Below, in pieces: positions 12,301 to 23,206 of a DNA stretch of 64,000 nucleotides. The stretch covers positions 310,001 to 374,000 of the forward strand of contig JAZKJV010000679.1 of the NCBI GenBank assembly GCA_037367405.1, read 5' to 3'. Under the pieces are notes generated by a model, which had not been told where the DNA came from, did not search any database, and saw only the letters and a program-made list of their open reading frames with translations. This stretch comes from Ottelia alismoides (lineage: Eukaryota; Streptophyta; Magnoliopsida; Alismatales; Hydrocharitaceae). Each line of letters begins with the position of its first letter. Position 1 is the first letter of the stretch. The translations under genes were made by a program, and so were the position numbers.

Positions 12301-12653
12301 GACTTTTTTCCTTAGGGCTGCATATACCTGCTACATGTAACTTCTGTTCCTCGTGGTCGGAATCCCATGACCACCTGCTGTTCGATTGTTATTTCTCGTC
12401 CACTGTATGGCAGGCCTCCTGTGCTGCTCTATCCCTGCAGCCACCTCAAGCTTCTCACCTCATGGATGTGCTCGAATGGATTGCTCGTTTTGTCTGCCCA
12501 AGCACACGCTCTTCTGCGGCTACCTTGCTTGCGGTTGTGGTCTGGCACATCTGGCGAGATCGGAATCGATTATGGTCCTCAAATGGCAGTCAGTCGACAG
12601 TGCGCACAATTGGGGAAATCAACTTCACAGTATCTCGGATCAAATGCAGTTAG
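9354..12653 (+). pseudogene. LINE ORF2, endonuclease and reverse transcriptase, one premature stop
   Basis: The frame opens at 9354 and runs 982 codons to a TGA at 12300-12302. The same frame then continues open to 12653. Domains in order: apurinic-type endonuclease (VVCNARGLNKP, IIGLVETKI, VLGDFNVVR, SDHLLLVV); reverse transcriptase (SSKAPGPDGFNANFF, FLTLIPKVQTP, KIDLSKAFDSIDH, GLRQGDPLSPLLF, catalytic IYADDLLFF); and a zf-RVT domain (WGRRRHDISWASICLP upstream, CNFCSSWSESHDHLLFDC after the stop). The stop falls where relatives have an arginine, and CGA to TGA is a typical methyl-cytosine deamination. Endonuclease and RT motifs are complete, so the truncated protein might keep partial activity; I call it a pseudogene because the C-terminal cysteine domain is cut off. 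Confidence 0.85.
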
Positions 12654-12857
12654 AAGTATCTTGAGTTTTTTTGCTCTCCTCAGGCTTCAACCTTACTACT
12701 GTAATGCAGGGACTGAGGCTCTATTTGGGGTCATTACTCGGCCCCCTCTGTCTTAAGTTTTTGTCATAATTTTCTGTATCTGCTCCCCCCCCCCTTTTCT
12801 GAAATACAAAGATTTACACTTACTTACCAAAAAAAAAAAAAAAAAGGTTGAACGTAA

Positions 12858-13409
12858 GCAGTTCACTTGGACATTAACAAAAACACGTTGCCCGAGGGCT
12901 TTGTCCCCTCTTGTTTCCAACTATACCACGCCGATGTCATTCAATTATATATTTTAAAATAATTTGCAGGTGGGATTGTCAACTAGTACCCAAATTTAAA
13001 TTTGTAACGGTTCAGATCCAAACTATTTCAAAGTGACAACGCCATTGGATCTACAGTGATGTTTGTTTACAATCCATTATTAAATCATCCTTTAATTAAT
13101 AATGATAGATATTATAAGTTGTTAAATGATTTTTGTACCATAAACTTGCGATAAAAGATACGATAGTTGCTCAGCAACATTCTATACAGCAATAGTCTAT
13201 TTTTTAAAATTTCAAATAATCGTGGTTAAATTTTGAAATAAAAAATTAACTACTGTTAACTCAAATTTGAAATAGTAACAAATAAGCGAGAAAAATGGAG
13301 TTGCTCTATGAGAGTAGCCAACTGGTTGCTCTCATCCCATCGCTCCCACCCCCTCCTTCATTTTTCTATTTCTTTGAGAAATAAAAATATATACTTTCAT
13401 CATTGTAAT
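12858..13409. other. Intergenic, no gene seen
   Basis: AT-rich DNA between the LINE and the TRIM element. No coherent reading frame or repeat structure was recognised. Confidence 0.5.
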
Positions 13410-13994
13410 TGTAACGTCTCGTGCTTAGGTCCAGGGTCCGTTATCGAGAAAAACTATCATTGGCAACTTCTTGGGTTCTGGCTCGAATGGATCCGTTGAT
13501 AACCACCCAAAATGCTTAAGTTCAAGTTGTCAAGTAGTAATCCCCACCACTTACACCCACACTTCGTGAGTTTTTAGATGTGGGACTATATCTGGGGGTA
13601 TGGGTGTTACAAACTCCTTCACTTATATTCGCCACGTCCTCGTTGTGACAAGGCTCATACTTATTCTCAGTGACAGTAATGGTTGCACGCTTTAGGTAGC
13701 CATTTCCTCCTATCTCTTTGTAGGGGATGACTCCACCTCTCGCGTAACCCTTTCCACTATCAGCGGGAAATTAACTCTGATACCATTTGTAACATCCTGG
13801 GCTTAGGTCCACGGTCTGTTATAGAAGAAAACTGGCCGTGACAACTTATTGGGTTCGGATCCAAATGGATGCATTGACAATCACCCAAAATATTTAACCC
13901 CAAGTTACCAAGTAGTAATCCCCTCACTTATAGCACACTCTCACACTTTGTGAGTTTTATATGTGGAACTATCTTTGAGGGTATGAGTGTTACA
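13410..13994 (-). mobile_element. TRIM (miniature LTR retrotransposon), complete
   Basis: Two direct LTRs of about 202 bp (13410-13611) and 207 bp (13788-13994) start TGTAAC and end GTTACA. They enclose a 176-bp non-coding interior. The primer-binding site reads CTCTGATACCA on the plus strand (13775-13785) and sits two bases from the right LTR, so the element points to the minus strand. A purine-rich tract (AAGTGAAGGAG on the minus strand) abuts the left LTR. There is no coding capacity, so it must be moved by another element's proteins. Flanking pentamers (GTAAT and GTATA) do not match exactly. Confidence 0.8.
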
Positions 13995-14920
13995 GTATAC
14001 CCTTTATATGCCATTCAAATTTCATCAGAAACAGAGACTTTTATACCCTTATAGAGAACAGGTAATTTCAAAATATCAACACTTTGTACTGTGTCCGCTC
14101 CTTATGTAAAATACATTATCAATCTCTCTTTCCCTCTCTCCTGCTCTCCATCTCTCTCTTCCCTATCTTTCTATAATTAGGAGACGATCATCTCTCTCTT
14201 CACCCTCTTTTACACTTCATGCCTCTCTCTCTCTCTCACTTCTCATGTGTGTGTCTCCCCTCTATTCCGAAAAAAATGACGTTGTTTTTACGTCCTTTTC
14301 CGTCAAAATTTCTTCATTCGAGTTGTTGCACTTCTATATTTATTTTAGAGCGATCTTATTATGTTTTTCTGATTTTGTTGTTGATATAAGTTATAAGATA
14401 TGTGTATATGATTCTATAATCATTTATTTTATTTCGCATAATTCAAGAATATTTCATTGTAGAAGATTTAATTCCCATGTAACTTCACTGGGTACTAATT
14501 TAAGTGGATGCATCAAATATGTCTTTATTGTTATTTTGCATTCATAAAACATATAAATTGAGATGGGTTATAATGGTGTAGTGTGTATCCAGTAAAAAAG
14601 CTACAACCACCTTTCATGTTCTCACGTTTAAAAATTACAGAAAAAAAAAGATCAAGTGATGTTCAAAACTAAGATAGGAATACATTTTGTGATTTCCAAT
14701 GTCCATAAAGTATCTAATTTCATTTCCGTATAAATTTATATATACATATATTGAAGCTTCACCTGGCTCTTGACATGTGGTTCTTCCAATGTTTTCCCCT
14801 TTTCTCTTCTATTCGTCTCTCCGAACTCTCCTGCTCGTCTTGACAAGATAGGTGTACAACTTGGAGATGGCCATGTACATTCGTGGACGCAAGATAGGTG
14901 TACATCTCTCAGCACTTCTC
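13995..14920. other. Intergenic with CT-rich microsatellite
   Basis: Includes a CT-rich simple-sequence stretch (about 14110-14250). The remainder is AT-rich with no recognisable gene. Confidence 0.5.
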
Positions 14921-15043
14921 TACGGGTCCTTTTGAATATTGGATTACCCCACAGTAACCCGATTTACCCCTCTGTATTCTTGGGTTGGAATTCCATCACA
15001 AATCATGGTAACATCATATAACATACTTTATTCCACCCCTCTC

Positions 15044-17531
15044 TGAAGGATATGGAGAAATCCTCAAGCGCATCACGGAAGCGTGATCGTCGTATCGGAT
15101 ACGACGAAGAACGACTAGTCGTACTAGTTGTTCGGAGCAGCGGAATTTAAAAAATTTTAAACCGATGAAACCACATGATCCGAGAACCATTCTCAAATCG
15201 TTTCATCTATAACCACAGCAAGTATAATGCAATACCTCTTGAAGCGTGGTTGATCGAGTCTCTACGAAAAGAGACCTCCTGTCTCAAGTCCGATCGTCGG
15301 AGTAACGGCTTGCGAGCGCGGAGATGAGTCGCGGTGTCCTCGCAATCCAAGATGATCCAAGCGCGGTTGCTCCTGATCTCGTCGCACGAGATCAAGCGTC
15401 TCCTTCGTGAGTGAAGCACTCCAAGAAGACAAAGAACCGCAGAGAGTCGAAGCGGCAGCACGATGGCGCGGGCGACGACGTTTCTCTCCACTAAGGTGGA
15501 CGGCCACCAAGAAGAGAGGGAGAGAAGGGCTGTCGTGTATATGAGAAAGAGAGAGAGAGAGTGTTTGTGCTACAATAGCATGTGTAAAGAGAGAGCCAAG
15601 TATGCCTCTCTATTTATAGGGTTTTGGGATCCATGGATCTCAATCCATGGGAGACATAGAATCAATGGATGAGATTGATTTATATTCATCCAATGGCTAA
15701 GATTGTTGTTGTCAAAAGCAACAAATTTATGTCAAAATATATTTGATAAAATCAAATATAATTCATTCCTAAATCAACCCAACAAATAAGGAGAGAAGAC
15801 ACATGGAGAGTTCATCTCCATGTGCCTTCCATGTAGGCGCACACCCACTCCAATTAGGAGTGATGTGCCGTCCATGGATTGCATGGAGATTGCAATCTCC
15901 ATGTAATCTCTCTTATTTATTTGCAACAAAATTATTTGGGTTTTATTTCTCAAAAAAATAATTCACAATTATCTTTGAGAATATTGCAATCTTGCCATGG
16001 AAAAATTGTGAATCATATTCACAACCCAAAACAACATGTAATTCATATTGTTAATTAATTACACAATGTGTATCCAATACACATCATAATTAATCAACAC
16101 ATATAAATTATAATTAACTCTCTCTAATACATTATAAATCACATTTATAATATATTATGAATAATTGGATATCTCTATCCACATTATTCTTATCCAAACT
16201 AATTAAATCACATTTAATCATATTGGATAATTTCTCATACATCATGATAATTAAAACACTTTTAATTATCAAATTCTCTTTGCTTAGATCTTATGGAATT
16301 GTTCTTAAATCATTTAAGAACAATGCTATTTCTCCTCAGATACTTGGAGATAAGGACAGGGCGATTGTATTGTTCCACGTATAGTGACTTGGATGTTGAG
16401 ATCGTATCTCAAATCCAGATCCTATGGACCTCCCACTGATGCTTGATCAAATCAAGACCGTAGACTTAATCTTCGCATTGCATCTGAATCTCATTCAGAT
16501 CAATGTCCAGTTCATGGACTAAGATTAGGTTACTTCTCTAATGAGAGGAGTCACTAAAATCCAAACCTGTTTCATCACTCCCTCGGAATGGAAGCGCCAT
16601 GGTTATACAATCGTATATGATCAAATCACCCTTCAGGTATTCCTAATACCTGCACATCCTACATACTGGAAGACTCATGATCATCCTGAAGATAAAGATC
16701 ACTTTTACACTGTCATCTTCAGGGTTAGATCACTATGTTTCTCAATCTTGGTCATCGGGATTTGGTATAGATCATATGCTTTCACAAAGCATATATCTTA
16801 CCTTCAAATTCATGTCATGCTTCCAAAGCACGACGACCATGCATGGAATTTGTTCAGTCCCAATACCTCATGAGTGAGCTCATGTCTCCCGGTTCACAGG
16901 TGAACCTGTATGATCCCTTTGAGAGATCGCATTACTCATATGTCCTTACATGCACACCAGCTCGTCGGTATATAGACCTTGATTAGGTCATCAACCTATT
17001 GGTCTGCCAAATGTACATACTCAGACATATAGCAATACATCTGTCTCTAGTCAGAGGATGCATGCCTATGTTGTGACAGTATTCAACGTAGGTCTTTGGT
17101 TATCTCGATCTCGTCAAGTCAACCCATTGACTTGACTAACCTGACACCTCTGAATCACTATTCCTATGCAGAGGACCTGCATCAAGAGGTCAGTCAGATA
17201 TCAGTCATATGAGATAGGATTGCCATCTCCCACTCAGACTGGAGATCATCACTTAATGATCATTTGATGATGCTTGATGAGTCCTCTATCTAACTCCTTA
17301 GATATTCATCCAAGCATCAGCCTCTATGATCCATCCAATGAATCAACAGCTGTATGATCATCAAGTTGGCCATGGTACATAACCCTTATTGTACAGAGGG
17401 ACCCTATAGTGCATTCATTCATTAATCTCAGAAAGGGGAGTGAAAAATAATCAATAATCTTCATTGATAATTTATTCATTACAATAACATTTATTGTAGA
17501 AATGGTTCGTCCGGGGCTCACATTGCTAACA
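15044..17531 (-). repeat. 3' LTR of the large copia element
   Basis: About 2488 bp, a direct repeat of 23207-25692. It contains a GA-rich microsatellite (15544-15562) and an AT-rich middle. The short open frames within it also occur in the other copy and are not genes. Confidence 0.95.
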
Positions 17532-17546
17532 ATCTCCCACTAGCCC

Positions 17547-20123
17547 TCAGAACCATTCAGGTACAATCTTTAAACCCATACTCATTACATGCTGGTCGAA
17601 AACCTTCTGTGTCAGAGGTTTGGTAAGAGGATCAGCAACGTTATCGGCAGAGGCCACCTTGGTGATGATGATGTCACCACGCTTTTGTATCTCCCGAATG
17701 ATGTGGTATTTCCTTTCCACGTGCTTGCTCTTTTGATGCCATCTGGGTTCCTTTGCTTGGGCAATGGCTCCCGTGTTATCACAGAGTAACGGGATGGGAG
17801 TATCAGAGGAAACTACGCCAAGCTCCAGCACGAACTTGCGCAACCACACCGCCTCCTTTGCAGCATCTGATGCGGCAATGTATTCGGCTTCCGTTGTTGA
17901 ATCTGCAGTAGTGTCATGCTTCTTGCTTCTCCAGCTCACAGCACCACCATTCAACAAGAACACGAACCCCGATGTCGACTTTCGATCATCTACATCCGAT
18001 TGGAAGTCAGAATCTGTATATCCCAAGACTTGGAGATCACCATCTCCATAGACCAAGATGTAATCTTGCGTCCGTCTTAGATATTTGAATATGTTCTTTA
18101 CTGCATTCCAGTGTTGTTCTCCATAGCAGGATTGGTAATGACTTACCACTCCCACTGCATGGCAGATATCTGGCCTAGTGCACATCATGGCATACATTAA
18201 GCTTCCTACGGCTGATGCATAAGGACATCCAGCCATGGCCTTCTTTTCCTCAACAGTTTGAGGAGCCATTCCTTTAGACAGGTGGATACCATGTCTTAAG
18301 GGTAGGAATCCTTTCTTAGAACTATCCATACGGAATCGTTCAAGAATCTTCTTAATGTATCCATGTTGTGACAATCCCAAAATCCTCTTTTCTCGGTTTC
18401 TGAACAGCTTCAGGCCTAAGATGTAAGAGGCTTCTCCAAGATCTTTCATCTCAAAGGTATGGGACAGCCAAATCTTTACATTGGTCATCATCCCTGTATC
18501 ATTCCCAATGATAAGGATGTCATCTACATAAAGCACGATGAACACAACGACGCTCCCACTAAGCTTCTTGTATACACAAGGTTCATCAGGATTTTGCACA
18601 AAATCATAACTCTTTATGGTTTCGTCAAATCTGATGTTCCAACTACGAGAAGCTTGCTTGAGCCCATAGATGGATTTCTTCAGCTTGCATACTTTACCAT
18701 CCTCAGTCATGAAGCCTTAGGGCTGCTCCATGTAGATATCCTCCTCGAGGTATCCATTGAGGAAAGCCGTCTTGACGTCCATCTGCCAGATGTCGTAGTC
18801 AAGATATGCAGCTATAGGTAGCAATGTCCGGATGGATTTAAGCATAGCCACAGGAGAGAATGTCTCATCGTAGTCGATGCCTTCTCTCTGTGTGTAGCCC
18901 TTGGCTACGAGCCGTGCCTTGAAAGTCTCTACTTTCCCATCAGGTCCCCTCTTTCTCTTGAAGATCCATTTACACCCAATGGGTTTTACCCCTTTAGGTG
19001 GATCCTCTAGGGTCCATACACCATTCTTATGCATGGAGTCAATTTCTGACTTCATTGCTAGCATCCATCTATCCATGTCTTGATTCGCGAGTGCTTCATC
19101 AAATGAAGTTGGATCAATGTCAGTTTCACCTGACACATGGAATCCATACCTTTCAGGTGGTGCAACCACCCTCGAACTCCTTCGAAGAGGTATGGGTGTT
19201 TCATCTTTATTTATCTCTTCCGTTTCTGGTTTAGGAAGTTCAGAATCCTCAGGGGATTCAAAGAATTCCTCTACTTCATTATTGTCTTGACCTTTAAGGA
19301 AATTATTCTCCAGAAACTTCACATCTCTAGAAACAAAAACCTTTTGGGTCTCAGGGTCATAAAGTTGGTATCCAATACCATCTTTAACATACCCAATGAA
19401 GTAACACTCACGAGAGCGAGATTCTAGCTTACTTGCGTCCACGTTCTTCGCATAGACCAAGCAACCCCAAACCCTCAAGTGATTAACACTAGGTTTGGTT
19501 CCATACCATAGCTCATGAGGAGTCTTAGGCACGGATTTGCTAGGAATCTTATTCAGGATATATATTGCAGTCTCTACTGCATATCCCCAGAAACTAAGAG
19601 GTAAATTTGCTTTATTCATCATTGATCGGACCATGTCCATGATGGTCATGTTGCGTCTTTCAGCAACACCATTTAGTTGGGGAGTTCCAGGAGGAGTGAG
19701 ATTGGAAACAATTCCATTCTCCTTAAGGTATTCCTTGAATTCATCTGATAGGTACTCGCCACCTCGATCAGATCGAATCCGTTTAATCTTCCTATCGGTT
19801 TGGTTCTCAACCAAAGCCTTGAATTCTTTGAACTTTTCAAAGGTTTCAGACTTATGACGTAGTAGGAAGATAAACCCGTATCGCGAATGGTCATCGATAA
19901 ACGTCAAATAATATCGGTATCCATCTCGAGTCGCGGTACTGAAGGGACCACATACATCGGTATGTATTAGGTCAATAATACCTTCGCATCTCGTAACCTT
20001 GTTACGGAAAGGCGTCCTAGTCATTTTGCCTTGTATGCAATGTTTGCAAGTGGGCAGAGGTTGAACCTGTAGAAAATCTAGAGGTCCATCCTTTATCAAT
20101 CTATTGATCCTATCAACAGACAA
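17547..20123 (-). pseudogene. Copia pol: integrase, reverse transcriptase, RNase H, one stop
   Basis: The frame 20123-18717 holds the integrase: LPTCKHCIQGKMTRTPF zinc-binding part; catalytic core DLIHTDVCGPFS, IRSDRGGEYLS and NGVAERRNMT. It then holds the beginning of the RT (GCKWIFKRKRGPDGKVE, WQMDVKTAFLNGYLEEDIYM). A TAA at 18717-18719 interrupts the frame, which reopens in register and runs to 17547 with KKSIYGLKQASRSW, the catalytic LYVDDILIIG box, and RNase H ([39 protein letters not shown]). A single nucleotide change separates it from an open pol frame. Confidence 0.92.
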
Positions 20124-20163
20124 ATGACCAAGCCTTTGATGCCATATCTCATTTGAGATATTT

Positions 20164-21462
20164 TTATCCTCTGGATCTTTTAGGGCTTTTATTAGTGGTT
20201 GTCACATTCATAATACATTTATCAATGCACAATTCATAGAGTCCACTAGAAGTCAAAACACCATCCGCAATATATTTATCATAACGACTTATGACTAATT
20301 TATTACAGAAAAGGAAAGTATATCCGCTTCTAACAAGCTTAGATACAGATATCAAGTTCCTTCTGACTTCGGGTACATAAAGACATTCTTTAAGTATAAG
20401 GACTCTACCACTAGATAATGATAGTCTACAAGTCCCGACAGCTACTGCTGCAACACTTGCATCAGATCCCATCTGTATGACTATCTCCCCTTCCTCAAGA
20501 TTCCTAGTTTCCTGAAACAAATGCAACAAATTGCATACATGAACAGAAGCACCAGAATCTACAACCCAACTTCCTTCTCGTCCAACGAGAAAGCTAGTTT
20601 CAATGATGAAAGTAGATTTCATACCTGCTGGGGCTTTACCTTTGTCTGAGGACTTCAGGTAATCTGGGCAGTTACGCTTCCAGTGCGCCGGCTTCTTGCA
20701 GTGATGACAGACGTCGGTTTTCTTCGACGCCATGAGAGTGGATGCACTGGAAGAAGAAGCAACACTTTGTCCCTTCTTCTTTCTCTTCTGGGCCGGGCCC
20801 TTCCGAGAACCATGCTTCCGACCGCGCTTCCCTTTGACCTGTGCAACCATTACACTGCCACTGGGACCATCCTTTTTCATTACGTCCTCTGCGGACTTTA
20901 ATGCAGCAAGGAGAGCAGCACTTGTCAATTCCAACTTGTTCATGTGGAATGACACTACAAAGTTATTAAAAGACTTGGGCAAAGACAGTAGAATGAAGTC
21001 AGCTTGCATGTCTGCATCTATCGTTGCCCCAAGAGTCTCCAGCTCCGACAAGTACCCAAACATTTTGAGTACATGTTCACGGACCGAAGTCTCTTCCTGC
21101 ATTCTACAGCGAATGAGGTCTTTCATAACATTGTACCGTTGAGTGCGGTTAATGTCACCAAACATATCCTTAAGATTCTGCATTATTTCCTGACAGGCAT
21201 TCATCTCCACATGTTGCTTCTGCAGAACATTGGAGAGAGAACCTAGGATATAGCACCTAGCCAAGACATGATCTTCATCATACTTGTCATTAAATGCTTT
21301 TTCTTCCTTGGACTTAGGGTTCTCAAGCTTGTCCTCGGATAGCACATAACTAATGCGCTCAGCAGAGAGAACAAGCTCCAAATTTCGGATCCAATCCGAA
21401 TAATTTGGGCCGGTCAATTGGTTGACCTCAAGAAGCCTACTAAGTGGGTTCAAAGACTTCAT
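20164..21462 (-). CDS. Copia gag and aspartic protease
   Basis: 432 codons. The N-terminal half is a copia capsid (LLEVNQLTGPNYSDWIRNLE, RCYILGSLSNVLQ). A basic stretch follows, then a zinc knuckle CHHCKKPAHWKRNC (C-X2-C-X4-H-X4-C), then protease WVVDSGASVHVCN with the retropepsin DSGA motif. The frame ends at 20164 and pol continues one frame over from 20123. In related elements gag and pol are usually one frame, so a one-base indel near 20150-20180 is likely. The start is the first ATG at the head of the conserved capsid. Confidence 0.9.
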   Translation of the reverse strand: MKSLNPLSRLLEVNQLTGPNYSDWIRNLELVLSAERISYVLSEDKLENPKSKEEKAFNDKYDEDHVLARCYILGSLSNVLQKQHVEMNACQEIMQNLKDMFGDINRTQRYNVMKDLIRCRMQEETSVREHVLKMFGYLSELETLGATIDADMQADFILLSLPKSFNNFVVSFHMNKLELTSAALLAALKSAEDVMKKDGPSGSVMVAQVKGKRGRKHGSRKGPAQKRKKKGQSVASSSSASTLMASKKTDVCHHCKKPAHWKRNCPDYLKSSDKGKAPAGMKSTFIIETSFLVGREGSWVVDSGASVHVCNLLHLFQETRNLEEGEIVIQMGSDASVAAVAVGTCRLSLSSGRVLILKECLYVPEVRRNLISVSKLVRSGYTFLFCNKLVISRYDKYIADGVLTSSGLYELCIDKCIMNVTTTNKSPKRSRG

Positions 21463-23193
21463 TTTCTGAAATTAAGAATGCACTATATTAGAATATAGAA
21501 ATATATATTCAAATTTATGATATTTGATTAAGGTATTTTAAATCAAATTATTCTATCATTGTCGACTTTGAAAGTTCATTCCCTTAATCACTTCCAAAGT
21601 AAGAGATATACTTACCGCTATATCTCTAGCAAGAATTGGGATCTCCTCTTTATCATTGTCACATCCCAATAATATGAGAATTTGTGACTCCAATAAAGAA
21701 AAGCAGGAACTCATTCCAATTTGCAAGTCCAACTTGCAATTTCCCAATTCGGTCTTTAACACCCGAGCCCACCACCCCTAAGGCGATGTTGACCCGTTGT
21801 TAATTGAACCAACCGTCAACAGGAATAGTACTCGCTATGCGCAATCCAATATCGCCCCAATAATATGAGGATCCGATATTGGGGTCACTACGCATACGGC
21901 CTTACTCTTTCGAGAAGCAAAGAGTCCGATCCAGATGCGCTTGCACACAGGAGCTGTCACTTCGGACAGGCGTCTCCCACATGCAATCCCTGGCGACGAA
22001 ACTCTTCGCCTTGACGGGAGACCATGGATGTCACTTATGTGATCTTCCATCTCATATTCAAATTTTAATTAATTATCGTGAATCACATTCACATAATTAA
22101 TTCTTCCAAGGGAATTAATAACTCTAATCATATTAGAGTATTTCATTTGGACATAATCAATTTAATCATATTAAATTAATTATCAATCCAATTCAATCAA
22201 TCAAACTTGATTATTTTACTTGAATACATATATGGTAATATCTCAAAATACGTATTAATTCGAATTTTAATAATTAGAAAAAATACATCTTAATCCCTCG
22301 GACATTATCCCGGCCCTACCCGCTGTCATGGCCAGTACCGACGAGAGTGGGACGGACCACATACGTTGCAACCCGCAACCCCAATGCTCTCCGACTAGGC
22401 ACCACATCCGCCTCGGGAAAGGATAATGCCAAATTGATTAATTTGTACTTGAGATGATCATCGGTTTTTCAACCGAAATTGTACCATATAGTAATAATCA
22501 AAACATTTTTGATTATAAGGAAATTTGCTAGACAAATTCCCAAATCCTATTCAAGCATCAAGTTTGAAAGATTGTGGTTTCCAATTATGATTTAGATCAC
22601 ATCTTAATCAATTAATTGGTTGGGTCCAAGTCAATTAGGCAAATAATCATGTTTCAATATTTCACAAATATTTTTCAAGATTATTTCACGAAATTAACAA
22701 TTAATTTCACTAATTGACAATCACTTGGTTCTAGATTAGGAATGCAATTTCAGTATAGACCCCTATTCACTAAAATTGGCATATCTCAATCAATTTAAAT
22801 CCAAATTAAGCAAACTCAATTTTCATAGATTGCTAATTTGATTTACAACAGAACCTAAGTGGATTTGCACACATTTCGAGGCAGATGATAACAGTAATTA
22901 ACTCTTTAATCATGTTAAAATCTATTGTTCCCGCAACAGTGCATACATGTCCATTAAAACAACCATAACTAGAGCATACGAAATCCGATTTACGCAAACT
23001 CAGTTCCTATGGTTTCCTTATTTAATGGGGAACAAAATCCAAGTATTAAATTCGTGTTTAAACAATTTAAACAGTGCCGAATTTATTTACTAAACAGATC
23101 TGCGAAATCAAATGCGATGAAAACTTTCGCGACCTAAACGAACCCAAGTCGTCCTCGGTTTTTCGAATCATATTCGAAACCGTCGACCTAAGG
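21463..23193 (-). other. Non-coding leader of the large copia element
   Basis: About 1.7 kb between the primer-binding site and gag. No protein-coding frame is recognisable. It should hold the RNA packaging and dimerisation signals, but I cannot point to them. Confidence 0.6.
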
Positions 23194-23206
23194 CTCTGAT
23201 ACCACT

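Larger units (their letters stand above)
7786..12845 (+). mobile_element. L1-type LINE, nearly intact, with target-site duplication
   Basis: A 5.06-kb non-LTR retrotransposon with two ORFs and a 3' poly(A) tract (about 12829-12845). It is flanked by the 12-bp direct repeat GGTTGAACGTAA at 7774-7785 and 12846-12857, the expected product of target-primed reverse transcription. ORF1 encodes a DUF4283/zinc-knuckle RNA-binding protein. ORF2 encodes endonuclease, reverse transcriptase and a C-terminal zf-RVT domain. The reading frames are open apart from one stop codon late in ORF2. The first 120 bp are a patchwork of repeated pieces. Confidence 0.95.
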
